64,000 nucleotides of DNA from Macrostomum hystrix. Lineage: Eukaryota; Platyhelminthes; Macrostomidae. This document shows, piece after piece, positions 39,218-51,083 of the stretch. Under the pieces are notes generated by a model. The model was not told the DNA's origin. It searched no databases and was given only the letters and a program-made list of their open reading frames with translations. The stretch spans positions 15,608,501 through 15,672,500 of the forward strand of contig CATNEN010000003.1 of the NCBI GenBank assembly GCA_950097015.1, given 5' to 3'. A program made the position numbers and the translations under genes. The first letter of the stretch is position 1. Each line of letters begins with the position of its first letter.

Positions 39218-42200
39218 ACTACCAAATCCACTGATTACCCAATTCAATGACTACCCAATTCACTGACTACCCAATTCACTGACTACCCAATTCACTGACT
39301 ACCCAATTCACTGACTACCCAATTCAATGACTACCCAATTCACTGACTACCCAATTCACTGACTACCCAATTCACTGACTGCCCAATTAACTGACTACCC
39401 AATTCACTGACTGCCCAATTCACTGACTGCCCAATTCACTGACTGCCCAATTCACTGACTACCCAATTCACTGACTGCCCAATTCACTGACTACCCAATT
39501 CACTGACTACCCAATTCACTGACTACCCAATTCACTGACTACCCAATTCACTGACTGCCCAATTCACTGACTACCCAATTCACTAACTACCCAATTCACT
39601 GACTACCTAATTCACTGACTACCCAATTCACTGACTACCCAATTCACTGACTACCTAATTGACTGACTACCCGATTCACTGACTACCCAATTCACTGACT
39701 ACCCAATTCACTGACTGCCCAATTCACTGACTACCCAATTCACTGACTACCCAATTCACTGACTACCCAATTCACCAACTATACAATTCACCAACTACCC
39801 AATTCACTGACTACCCAATTCACTGACTACCCAATTCACTGACTACCCAATTCACCAACTACCCAATTCACCAACTACCCAATTCACCAACTACCCAATT
39901 CACCAACTACCCAGTTCACCAACTACCCAATTCACCAACTACCCAATTCACCAACTACTCAATTCACCAAGTGCCCAATTCACCGAGTACCCAATTCACC
40001 ACTTACCCAATTCACCAACTACCCAATTCACCAACTACCCAATTCACCAACTACCCAATTCACCGAGTACCCAATTCACCAACTACCCAATTCACCAACT
40101 ACCCAATTCACCAACTACCCAATTCACCAACTACCCAATTCACCGAGTACCCAATTCACCAACTACTCAATTCACCAAGTACCCAATTCACCGAGTACCC
40201 AATTCACCACTTACCAAATTCACCAACTACCCAATTCACCAACTACCCAATTCACCAACTACCCAATTCACCAACTACCCAATTCACCAACTACCCAATT
40301 CACCAACTACCCAATTCACCGAGTACCCAATTCACCAACTACTCAATTCACCAAGTACCCAATTCACCGAGTACCCAATTCACCACTTACCCAATTCACC
40401 AACTACCCAATTCACTGACTACCCAATTCACCAACTACCCAATTCACCGAGTACCCAATTCACCAACTACCCAATTCACCAACTACCCAATTCACCAACT
40501 ACTCAATTCACCAAGTACCCAATTCACCGAGTACCCAATTCACCACTTACCCAATTCACCAACTACCCAATTCACCAACTACCCAATTCACCAACTACCC
40601 AATTCACCAACTACCCAATTCACCAACTACCCAATTCACCGAGTACCCAATTCACCAACTACCCAATTCACCAACTACTCAATTCACCAACTACCCAATT
40701 CACCAACTACCCAATTCACCAACTACCCAATTCACCGAGTACCCAATTCACCAACTACCCAATTCACCAACTACCCAATTCACCAACTACTCAATTCACC
40801 AAGTACCCAATTCACCGAGTACCCAATTCACCACTTACCCAATTCACCAACTACCCAATTCACCAACTACCCAATTCACCAACTACCCAATTCACCGAGT
40901 ACCCAATTCACCAACTACCCAATTCACCAACTACCCAATGCACCAACTACCCAATTCACCAACTACCCAATTCACCAACTTCCCAATTCACCGAGTACCC
41001 AATTCACCAACTACTCAATTCACCAAGTACCCAATTCACCGAGTACCCAATTCACCACTTACCCAATTCACCAACTACCCAATTCACCAACTACCCAATT
41101 CACCAACTACCCAATTCACCGAGTACCCAATTCACCAACTACCCAATTCACCAACTACCCAATTCACCAACTACCCAATTTACCAACTACCCAATTCACC
41201 AACTACTCAATTCACCAAGTACCCAATTCACCGAGTACCCAATTCACCACTTACCCAATTCACCAACTACCCAATTCACTGACTACCCAATTCACCAACT
41301 ACCCAATTCACCGAGTACCCAATTCACCAACTACCCAATTCACCAACTACTCAATTCACCAACTACCCAATTCACCAACTACCCAATTCACCAACTACCC
41401 AATGCACCAACTACCCAATACACCAACTACCCAATTCACCAACTACCCAATTCACCAACTACCCAATTCACCGAGTACCCAATTCACCAACTACTCAATC
41501 ACCAAGTACCCAATTCACCGAGTACCCAATTCACCACTTACCCAATTCACCACTTACCCAATTCACCAACTACCCAATTCACCAACTACCCAATTCACCA
41601 ACTACCCAATTCACCGAGTACCCAATTCACCAACTACCCAATTCACCAACTACCCAATTCACCAACTACTCAATTCACCAAGTGCCCAATTCACCGAGTA
41701 CCCAATTCACCACTTACCCAATTCACCAACTACCCAATTCACCAACTACCCAATTCACCAACTACCCAATTCACCGAGTACCCAATTCACCAACTACCCA
41801 ATTCACCAACTACCCAATTCACCAACTACCCAATTCACCAACTACCCAATTCACCAACTACCCAATTCACCGAGTACCCAATTCACCAACTACTCAATTC
41901 ACCAAGTACCCAATTCACCGAGTACCCAATTCACCACTTACCCAATTCACCAACTACCCAATTCACCAACTACCCAATTCACCGAGTACCCAATTCACCA
42001 ACTACTCAATTCACCAAGTACCCAATTCACCGAGTACCCAATTCACCACTTACCCAATTCACCAACTACCCAATTCACCAACTACCCAATTCACCAACTA
42101 CCCAATTCACCGAGTACCCAATTCACCAACTACCCAATTCACCAACTACCCAATTCACCAACTACTCAATTCACCAAGTACCCAATTCACCGAGTACCCA

Positions 42201-43133
42201 ATTCACCACTTACCCAATTCACCAACTACCCAATTCACCAACTACCCAATTCACCAACTACCCAATTCACCAACTACCCAATTCACCAACTACCCAATTC
42301 ACCAACTACCCAATTCACCAACTACCCAATTCACCAACTCCTCAATTCACCAACTACCCAATTCACCAACTACCCAATTCACCAACTACCCAATTCACCA
42401 ACTACCCAATTCACCAACTACCCAATTCACCGAGTACCCAATTCACCAACTACCCAATTCACCAACTACCCAATTCACCAACTACCCAATTCACCGAGTA
42501 CCCAATTCACCAACTACCCAATTCACCAACTAGTCAATTCACCAACTACCCAATTCACCAACTACCCAATTCACTGACTACCCAATTCACCAACTACCCA
42601 ATTCACCAACTACCCAATTCACCAACTACCCAATTCACCAACTACCCAGTTCACCAACTACCCAATTCACCAACTACCCAATTCACCAACTACTCAATTC
42701 ACCAAGTGCCCAATTCACCGAGTACCCAATTCACCACTTACCCAATTCACCAACTACCCAATTCACCAACTACCCAATTCACCAACTACCCAATTCACCG
42801 AGTACCCAATTCACCAACTACCCAATTCACCAACTACCCAATTCTCCAACTACCCAATTCACCAACTACCCAATTCACCAACTACCCAATTCACCGAGTA
42901 CCCAATTCACCAACTACTCAATTCACCAAGTACCCAATTCACCGAGTACCCAATTCACCACTTACCCAATTCACCAACTACCCAATTCACCAACTACCCA
43001 ATTCACCAACTACCCAATTCACCAACTACCCAATTCACCAACTACCCAATTCACCGAGTACCCAATTCACCAACTACTCAATTCACCAACTACCCAATTC
43101 ACCAACTACTCAATTCACCAAGTACCCAATTCA
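39218..43133. repeat. 3.9-kb 16-bp satellite with higher-order structure
   Basis: The first part (to about 39780) is mostly GACTACCCAATTCACT; the rest is ACCCAATTCACCAACT with CACCAAGT, CACCGAGT and CACCACTT variants recurring in blocks. Because 16 is not a multiple of 3, every plus frame reads the same 16-residue peptide and no frame meets a stop, giving an 868-codon open frame that is not evidence of a gene. Confidence 0.97.
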
Positions 43134-43460
43134 ACTGACCCAAGGCGTCAGTTCAACTGAATTTCGCTTCAGGAAGTCCTCCGTGCAATCCTCAGGCAGT
43201 CGCTTGAGCCAGATTACTCCCCTCTTCACTTCAACGAGTTTGTCGTAGCCCAGCTTGGCGGTGACATTGTGCCGGTTGACTGCAGAGTGCACCAGTTGAC
43301 GCCTCAGTTGCTTCAGCTTTTCCCACTGATGTGGGTTCAGATTGAAGCCCGGGATGCCCGGCTTCAGCTCGCCCTCGGCAGTGTAGAAGCACCGTATCGC
43401 AATGAATCTATGACCTTCGTATTCTTGCACTTGAACCTTGAAGCCGTCGCAGAGATCCAT
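43131..43460 (-). CDS. PC4/SUB1-like transcriptional coactivator domain protein
   Basis: 109 aa, one exon. Residues about 8-50 match the PC4 single-strand-DNA-binding fold: Tyr-Glu-Gly, Phe-Ile-Ala-Ile-Arg, Ala-Glu-Gly-Glu-Leu-Lys-Pro-Gly, then Asn-Leu-Asn-Pro-x-Gln-Trp-x-x-Leu-Lys. The family binds DNA and helps RNA polymerase II initiation. The Ser-rich N-terminus of vertebrate PC4 is absent. The C-terminal half (Lys-Leu-Gly-Tyr-Asp-Lys-Leu-Val-Glu-Val) may be a second, poorer copy of the fold. The stop codon lies at the edge of the 16-bp satellite, so the array may have replaced the natural 3' end. A TATA box lies about 80 bp upstream. Confidence 0.82.
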   Translation of the reverse strand: MDLCDGFKVQVQEYEGHRFIAIRCFYTAEGELKPGIPGFNLNPHQWEKLKQLRRQLVHSAVNRHNVTAKLGYDKLVEVKRGVIWLKRLPEDCTEDFLKRNSVELTPWVS

Positions 43461-43540
43461 CGCAGAGATTCAAAAGTCAGAGATGATTTTTCTTTTCTTT
43501 CACTACCGTCATCACTCAGCCAGCATCAGTTAAAGCACTC

Positions 43541-43550
43541 CCCTTATATA
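43541..43550 (-). promoter_or_regulatory. TATA box of the PC4-like gene
   Basis: TATATAAGGG on the minus strand, about 80 bp before the ATG. Two GAGTGGGGTGGGT words lie just beyond (43557-43590) and may be GC-box-like elements. Confidence 0.6.
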
Positions 43551-43835
43551 CCCTCGGAGTGGGGTGGGTTCATGGAGTGGGGTGGGTGCCGTAGTGTGTA
43601 AACATACAGGCTTATATTCAGGCACTCGAGCCGCTATATAATTTTCCGTACAGCAGATCATCATATTGGGCACATAAGATCTCTTCAGCTCATAAAACCT
43701 GACTCTTATATTAATTTTTAATATGTACCATTCAGAGCATTGCCGTCTACTTCACAATAACAAAGCTCATTGCTGGCAGCAAGCTGGGCTGCTTTACTCT
43801 TATATATATCGCATCATGCTCCTGCACCAACTGTT

Positions 43836-44383
43836 AGTGCAGCAGAGTTGCATAAGCATTTGGGGCGCCCTTCTCCAATCTCTGTCCAAGTGCGGCAGAG
43901 TCGCATAAACATAGAAGGGCTCTCATCATTTCCAACTCTGTACAGAGCGGCGCACTACAACACGCGCGAGGACCCCTGTCCAATCCGATTATCCCCACCC
44001 CAACTCCCCAGACTGCCAAACAATGGCCAGGCCAATCCTATCCCTTTTCATTTCCGCCTTGTATGTGCGGCAGAGTTGCACAAGCATAGGAGCGCCCCTT
44101 CTCCAATCTCTGTCCAAGTGCGGCAGAGTTGAATAAGCATTAGAGCATCGGCATTGGGTCACACAGAAGGACTCCCTCTTCCTCTCTTCCTTCCCCTCAG
44201 ACCCCTCTAAGCGCCTCACCCCTCGCTCCACCAATGTACAGTGCGCCTGGCTTGCCTAATCATACACGCGCGGCCTGCCCTAACCCCAACCCAATTAACA
44301 CCCACCCCATGCCATCGCCGTCCTATCCTTTTGCATTGCCGCCTATCTCCGCAATGCAAGTGCGGCAGAGTTGCATAAACTCA
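43836..44383. repeat. Five copies of a GTGCGGCAGAGTTGCATAA word
   Basis: Near-identical words at about 43836, 43889, 44063, 44116 and 44359. Two pairs are separated by a shared CCTTCTCCAATCTCTGTCCA. Spacing is irregular (about 53 bp within pairs). Possible repeated promoter-like element or decayed duplication. No gene recognised in 43600-44560. Confidence 0.6.
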
Positions 44384-44558
44384 TACTACTTATATTATAT
44401 ACAGATATTTTGATTCTGTTCTGTCAAGCATTATCGAAAATAAGCTAGTGTGTATTTCAATTATTAAAATGGAAGTGTAGTCAAAGTATGAGTGTAGAAA
44501 AAAATATTCAGACATTTAACACCGATAGTTCTTTAATTGTATGGGGCTTATTTTTACG

Positions 44559-44564
44559 TTTAAT
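44559..44564 (-). promoter_or_regulatory. Candidate polyadenylation signal of the sulfotransferase
   Basis: ATTAAA on the minus strand about 95 bases after the stop codon; a common variant of AATAAA. Confidence 0.35.
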
Positions 44565-44659
44565 TCAATCAAGCATAAAATAATAGACGCACGTTTTCCA
44601 TCGTAAAGTGGATTTAGTCCATGGACTGAGCTTTTGTACACAGTGTTTGCACAGCAATT

Positions 44660-45598
44660 TTATTCAAGAATCAAGTTTAAGCCAGTTAATCCGAGTCGAT
44701 TTCTAATTATCTCGTCCAGCTCTTCGCTTTCAGCCACAGTGAAGAAGTTCTTCCAGTCTCCAATTTCACCTTTCCTAATAAAACTGGCGCCTGGCTTCCA
44801 GAACGCCCTGCTGTCATTATTCAACGAATAATTGACATTCGGATTATCTCGCATTGCTGAAAACTCTGTTTGCTGTAGAATATCACTTAGCAGTTTGTCG
44901 TTTAGTGGAACTTCAAGAAACTCAGCCAGCCGGGCTATTTCGCGAGACTTATAGCGAACCAAATCCTCGTAGAATAGGATCAGAACACGAGGATGCTGAC
45001 GAAACGACCACCAAGATAGATTGAAGTCAAAGTAGTCGTGATGCAGCAGAGATTTAGGCTCGTGGACTGCCTGATGCCAGTAGTCACTGAATATCTCCGG
45101 TATTGGCGGCTGCCTTCCAGATAGCGAATTGTTGAAGTGATGAAACGCCGATACTAGAACGTCTTTGATGTTGCGAATGACGACAACATTCTTTGGCCCG
45201 GCAGTGGAGCAGTTGCTCAGTTGTTGAATATGATGTGCAGGAGGCAGGTGAGCTTTCAGCACACGTGGCTCAGGCAGACACTTTGCAGCCTCCTGGGTGT
45301 TCAGCGGCATCTTTGACGTCGAAGCAAAGTCAATGAATGGACAGCGATGCTTTTGAACTGTCGATCGGGTTCGCTCCATGCCTAGCGCCAGACAGGACAC
45401 AATCTCCACAGTGAGCGTTGTGCCAGACTTGTGATAAGTTGACACCACAATGTCGCTGGGTCGATAATCGAACGACTCAATCAGCTCACGAATAACCGGT
45501 TCGCTCGAGTGCCTGGGCACTATCCAGTCTTGCCAATTGAGGGACATTGCTTTGGTCAAGGTCAGGGTCATGCAAATGCTGCTAGGCAAGCTTTGCAA
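44660..45598 (-). CDS. Cytosolic-type sulfotransferase (SULT family)
   Basis: 312 aa, close to the usual 290-310. The family transfers sulfate from PAPS to hydroxyl or amine groups in the cytosol. Tyr-His-Lys57-Ser-Gly-Thr-Thr is the PAPS 5'-phosphosulfate loop (Pro is more usual than His). Lys-Ala-His117-Leu-Pro holds the catalytic base. Val-Val-Val-Ile-Arg142-Asn-Ile-Lys-Asp with Ser150 is the 3'-phosphate site. Arg275-Lys-Gly-Glu-Ile-Gly-Asp-Trp-Lys is the C-terminal PAPS motif. All key residues are present, so it should be active. Start is uncertain: Met1, Met10 or Met18 all precede the conserved Trp-Ile-Val-Pro-Arg. Substrate cannot be told. It is intronless as read. Confidence 0.93.
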   Translation of the reverse strand: MQSLPSSICMTLTLTKAMSLNWQDWIVPRHSSEPVIRELIESFDYRPSDIVVSTYHKSGTTLTVEIVSCLALGMERTRSTVQKHRCPFIDFASTSKMPLNTQEAAKCLPEPRVLKAHLPPAHHIQQLSNCSTAGPKNVVVIRNIKDVLVSAFHHFNNSLSGRQPPIPEIFSDYWHQAVHEPKSLLHHDYFDFNLSWWSFRQHPRVLILFYEDLVRYKSREIARLAEFLEVPLNDKLLSDILQQTEFSAMRDNPNVNYSLNNDSRAFWKPGASFIRKGEIGDWKNFFTVAESEELDEIIRNRLGLTGLNLILE

Positions 45599-46030
45599 GC
45601 GGTGAGTTCGACTGAATGTGCCTATATCTTTTTCAGTTTGATAACCTATCTGTCTTTTTTAATATCTCACTGATTCGTTTCAAAGAAGCAAGTGGCCTCC
45701 TCTTTATCGAGAACCTTGCATGGTCACGTGTTTATGACTAAAATCACTTTAGCGGGTCCAAGAATTTTGCTAGCCAAAATTTTATACAGAGAATTTCGCT
45801 TTTACATGTGGCGGGAATAATAAATAAACATATAAAGTTTTGAACCATTAGTCTAAATAAAAAGCGGCCATACCATTAACAATTTATTATATTTAAGGGC
45901 TTACAGCAGTAGAAAAAAAATTGCTTGAGACAAAGCTCAATGTACTCGTATACTACTGTACAACAGTCAGTAGTGCTCCATGCGGAACATAATGCACACA
46001 GCTGTATTCAGTATTGGAACTATTGGAACT
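45599..46030. other. Upstream region of the sulfotransferase, nothing firm
   Basis: AT-rich; a weak AAGATATAGG lies close to the start on the minus strand. No clear promoter motif. Confidence 0.35.
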
Positions 46031-46829
46031 ATCTCCCATTCTATCTTCCTTCTCCCATTCTATCTTCCCTCTCCCATTCTATCTTCTCTCTTCCATTCTA
46101 TCTTCCCTCTCCCATTCTATCTTCGCTCTCCCATTCTATCTTCCCTCTCCCGCTCTATCTTCCCCTCTCCTATTCTATCTTCCCTCTTCCACTCTATCTT
46201 CCCTCTCCCATTCTATCTTCCCTCTCCCATTCTATCTTCCATCTCCCGCTCTATCTTCCCCTCTCCCATTCTATCTTCCTTCTCCCATTCTATCTCCCCT
46301 CTCCCATTCTATCTCCCCTCTCCCATTCTATCTTCCCTCTCCCATTCTATCTTCCCTCTCCCATTCTATCTTCCCTCTCCCATTCTATCTTCCCTCTCCC
46401 ATTCTATCTCCCCTCTCCCATTCTATCTTCCCTCTCCCATTCTATCTTCCCTCTCCCATTCTATCTTCCCTCTCCCATTCTATCTTCCTTCTCCAATTCT
46501 GTCTTCCCTCTCCCGTTCTATCTTTCCTCTCCCATTCCATCTTCCTTCTCCAATTCTGTCTTCCCTCTCCCATTCTATCTTCTCTCTTCCATTCTATCTT
46601 CCCTCTCCCACTCTATCTTCCCCTCTCCTATTCTATCTTCCCTCTCCTATTCTATCTTCCCTCTCCCGTTCTATCTTCCCCTCTCCTATTGTATCTTCCC
46701 TCTCCCGCTCTATCTTCCCCTCTCCTATTCTATCTTCGCTCTTCCACTCTATCTTCCCCTCTCCTATTCTATCTTCCCTCTTCCACTCTATCTTCCCCTC
46801 TCCTATTCTATCTTCCCTCTCCCGCTCTA
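46031..46829. repeat. 19-bp minisatellite CCCATTCTATCTTCCCTCT
   Basis: About 42 units. All three plus frames are open for nearly 300 codons, encoding the same repeat peptide. It is the inverted counterpart of 48159-48620. Confidence 0.96.
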
Positions 46830-46857
46830 ATGATGAAGACACTGACGTTGCAAACTG

Positions 46858-47271
46858 AGTCCAATCAGTTCTAGCATTAGCAAAGAGTCCAATCAGTTCT
46901 AGCATTAGCAAAGAGTCCAATCAGTTCTAGCATTTGCAAAGAGTTCAATCAGTTCTAGCATTTGCAAAGAGTCCAATCAGTTCTAGCATTAGCAAAGAGT
47001 CCAATCAGTTCTAGCATTTGCAAAGAGTCCAATCAGTTCTAGCATTAGCAAAGAGTCCAATCAGTTCTAGCATTTGCAAAGAGTCCAATCAGTTCTAGCA
47101 TTAGCAAAGAGTCCAATCAGTTCTAGCATTAGCAAAGAGTCCAATCAGTTCTAGCATTTGCAAAGAGTCCAATCAGTTCTAGCATTAGCAAAGAGTCCAA
47201 TCAGTTCTAGCATTTGCAAAGAGTCCAATCAGTTCTAGCATTAGCAAAGAGTCCAATCAGTTCTAGCATTA
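46858..47271. repeat. 28-bp minisatellite
   Basis: About 15 units with AGAGTCCAATCAGTTCTAGC; CATTAGCAA and CATTTGCAA variants alternate irregularly. Confidence 0.96.
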
Positions 47272-47709
47272 GTTGCAAGTAAAAGCTTCGAACTCAAACG
47301 ATGAACTTTACACAACTCTGAACAACACAGCCAATCACAAATCTCAGACATTGATTCACCAAGACTACAAGATCAGTGGAAGGATAATTAGATATTTCTG
47401 GCTGGCTTGTGGTACTTTCATCTAGAAACACAAAAAGCAACATTTTCCAGAATTGTTGCGTGCTTCAATCAGTGTCTGGGGCTTTAACTGATTGCTATTT
47501 GATTAATCACAAACAATACTTAATTTTGCCTAGTGCTGAAATCATAGCCTGCTAGAGTAGCTCGTAATTAATCTGCCGGCCTATAACATTTGCTGGTCAT
47601 TGATATTGATGCGCTTTTTGGAAGGATTTTCAAGACTAGATAAAGAGCTCTGGGAACTTTTTATTCGAAAAGGTTCGTGCTACATTCCTTTGTATTCTTA
47701 TTCAAAGTT
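47272..47709. other. Unique DNA, nothing recognised
   Basis: No gene or repeat seen between the two arrays. Confidence 0.45.
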
Positions 47710-48144
47710 CATCTGAGTGAATTGTCATCTCAGTGAATTGTCATCTCAGTGAATTGTCATCTCAGTGAATTGTCATCTCAGTGAATTGTCATCTCAGTGA
47801 ATTGTCATCTCAGTGAATTGTCATCTGAGTGAATTGTCATCTCAGTGAATTGTCATCTCAGTGAATTGTCATCTCAGTGAATTGTCATCTCAGTGAATTG
47901 TCATCTGAGTGAATTGTCATCTCAGTGAATTGTCATCTCAGTGAATTGTCATCTCAGTGAATTGTCATCTCAGTGAATTGTCATCTCAGTGAATTGTCAT
48001 CTCAGTGAATTGTCATCTCAGTGAATTGTCATCTCAGTGAATTGTCATCTCAGTGAATTGTCATCTCAGTGAATTGTCATCTGAGTGAATTGTCATCTGA
48101 GTGAATTGTCATCTCAGTGAATTGTCATCTGAGTGAATTGTCAT
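47710..48144. repeat. 16-bp minisatellite AGTGAATTGTCATCTC
   Basis: About 27 units. The first nine bases equal the start of the reverse complement of the GACTACCCAATTCACT satellite (AGTGAATTGGGTAGTC), and the unit length is the same. Confidence 0.96.
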
Positions 48145-48158
48145 ATAAATCAATTGCC

Positions 48159-48620
48159 ATAGAATGGGAGAGGGAAGATAGAGTGGAAGAGGGAAGATAG
48201 AACGGAATATGGAAGATAGAGTGGGAAAGGAAAGATAGAATAGAAGAGGGAAGATAGAATGGGAGAAAGAAGATAGAATGGGAGAGGGAAGATAGAGTGG
48301 GTGAGGGAAGATAGAATGGGAGAAAGAAGATAGAATGGGAGAGGGAAGATAGAATAGGAGAGGGAAGACAGAATAGGAGAGGGAAGATAGAATGGGAGAG
48401 GGAAGATAGAATGGGAGAGGGAAGACAGAATGGGAGAGGGAAGATAGAATGGGAGAGGGAAGACAGAATAGGAGAGGGAAGATAGAATGGGAGAGGGAAG
48501 ATAGAATGGGAGAGGGAAGATAGAATGGGAGAGGGAAGATAGAATGGGAGAGGGGAGATAGAATGGGAGAGGGAAGATAGAATGGGAGAGGGAAGATAGA
48601 ATGGGAGAGGGAGATAGAAT
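48159..48620. repeat. 19-bp minisatellite, inverted relative to 46031-46829
   Basis: About 24 units of AGAATGGGAGAGGGAAGAT. Same unit as the array 1.3 kb upstream, on the opposite strand. Confidence 0.96.
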
Positions 48621-49121
48621 GAGGATGAGTAGGTAAAAAAGCAAGAGTCCCATGTTGCGGGCAGCTAACCAGTGTTGCCGGACCCATAGCGATCTGATTG
48701 GCTTATGCCTATAAGCCCAATGCTGTCTCTGTAGTGACCCTTGAAACATGCCTGTCTGTAAAACCAATGAAAGTGTCGTACATATGCAACTTCAGCACGT
48801 TCTATACACGGTTGGAGAGCTTTGGCAATCAATTTTCCGAATTTATATTACTGCATTTTCGTCCTGAAATCAGCAAAGACAAAAACGATAGCGGATACCA
48901 GAAAACGTGAAGGCAAAGTTATCTCTCGAATCGAGACGAACTTTGTTCAGAAGAAGCCTGTTATTTTTCTATTATTCTTTTGCCTTTTCTGCTCTCGCTG
49001 AAGCCCTTCGTGTCGTCTGTCATCTGTCACTTGATTTCCGAGGACAAGGAAAGAAATTCATGTAAGACTTTCATTTATTCTGCTTTTACAATATTTATAT
49101 ATTTGTTCACTGACTACAGAC
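48621..49121. other. Unique DNA, nothing firm
   Basis: Contains a short hairpin GGCTTAT-GCCT-ATAAGCC near 48700. No gene recognised. Confidence 0.4.
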
Positions 49122-50645
49122 TCACAACCGATTCACAACCGATTCACAACCGATTAACAACCGATTCACTACCGATTCACTACCGATTCACTACCGATTC
49201 ACAACCGATTCACAACCGATTCACAACCGATTCACAACCGATTCACTACCGATTCACAACCGATTCACAACCGATTCACTACCGATTCACTACCGATTCA
49301 CTACCGATTCACTACCGATTCACAACCGATTCACAACCGATTCACTACCGATTCACTACCGATTCACAACCGATTCACTACCGATTCACTACCGATTCAC
49401 TACCGATTCACAACCGATTCACAACCGATTCACTACCGATTCACTACCGATTCACTACCGATTCACTACCGATTCACAACCGATTCACAACCGATTCACT
49501 ACCGATTCACAACCGATTCACAACCGATTCACAACCGATTCACAACCGATTCACTACCGATTCACTACCGATTCACTACCGATTCACAACCGATTCACTA
49601 CCGATTCACTACCGATTCACAACCGATTCACAACCGATTCACTACCGATTCACTACCGATTCACAACCGATTCACAACCGATTCACAACCGATTCACTGC
49701 CGATTCACTACCGATTCACAACCGATTCACAACCGATTCAATACCGATTCACTACCGATACACTTCCGATTCACTACCGATTCACTACCGATTCACAACC
49801 GATTCACTACCGATTCACTACCGATTCACTACCGATTCACTACCGATTCACTACCGATTCACTACCGATTCACTACCGATTCACAACTGATTCACTACCG
49901 ATTCACAACCGATTCACAACCGATTCACTACCGATTCACTACCGATTCACTACCGATTCACTACCGATTCACTACCGATTCACTACCGATTCACTACCGA
50001 TTCACTACTGATTCACTACCGATTCACTACCGATTCACTACCGATTCACTACCGATTCACTACCGATTCACAACTGATTCACTACCGATTCACAACCGAT
50101 TCACAACCGATTCACTACCGATTCACTACCGATTCACTACCGATTCACTACCGATTCACTACCGATTCACTACCGATTCACTACCGATTCACTACCGATT
50201 CACAACCGATTCACTACCGATTCACAACCGATTCACAACCGATTCACTACCGATTCACTACCGATTCACAACCGATTCACAACCGATTCACAACCGATTC
50301 ACAACCGATTCACAACCGATTCACAACCGATTCACTACCGATTCACTACCGATTCACAACCGATTCACAACCGATTCACAACCGATTCACAACCGATTCA
50401 CAACCGATTCACAACCGATTCACAACCGATTCACTGCCGATTCACTACCGATTCACAACCGATTCACAACCGATTCAATACCGATTCACTACCGATACAC
50501 TTCCGATTCACTACCGATTCACTACCGATTCACTACCGATTCACTACCGATTCACTACCGATTCACTACCGATTCACTACCGATTCACTACCGATTCACT
50601 ACCGATTCACTACCGATTCACTACCGATTCACTACCGATTCACAA
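49122..50645. repeat. 11-bp minisatellite with two-state units
   Basis: About 138 units of CCGATTCACTA or CCGATTCACAA. Rare variants (CACTGC, AATACC, GATACACTTCC) recur together 737 bp apart (49695 and 50432), exactly 67 units, and CACAACTG recurs 187 bp apart (17 units), showing block duplication. The 343-codon frame is repeat-encoded. Confidence 0.97.
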
Positions 50646-50652
50646 TTCTGTG

Positions 50653-50745
50653 GCTACCCAATCCACTGACTACCCAATTCATTGACTCCCCAATGCACTG
50701 ACTACCCAATTCTCAAACTACCAAATCAATGACTACCCAATTACG
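50653..50745. repeat. Remnant of the 16-bp ACCCAATTCACTGACT satellite
   Basis: Four or five degenerate units directly after the 11-bp array. Confidence 0.85.
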
Positions 50746-51083
50746 CAATTCTCCAAGCGCTGACTTAATGAGTATTTTGTTAATTATTTCTCTGCTTCTT
50801 AGTCCCACTAGTCAGGGTGAAGTTGTATGTGCAGATAATTTTTTAAACCATTGAAGAGAATAATTTTTAATGACTAATACGGATAAGGATTAGTGACAAA
50901 GTCTTGGCTAACATGAGATAACAGGCGTATTTTGTAGAAAAAAAATTAGCACAGCGGAAGGTAAACAAGCCTTTGTAAGTGAAAATAAGATTTTTTGCTA
51001 GAAAAAGTTGCCTCTCTATCTTATCTAAAAATTTATCTATTCACTCTATCTTGTCACCTATATATCAGAATATTTACTACACC

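Noticed and set aside
39971-42577. 868-aa ORF in the 16-bp satellite
   Set aside because: All plus frames read the same 16-residue repeat because 16 is not a multiple of 3; openness follows from the unit having no stop.
45925-46874. Three overlapping ORFs near 300 aa
   Set aside because: Repeat-encoded by the 19-bp array.
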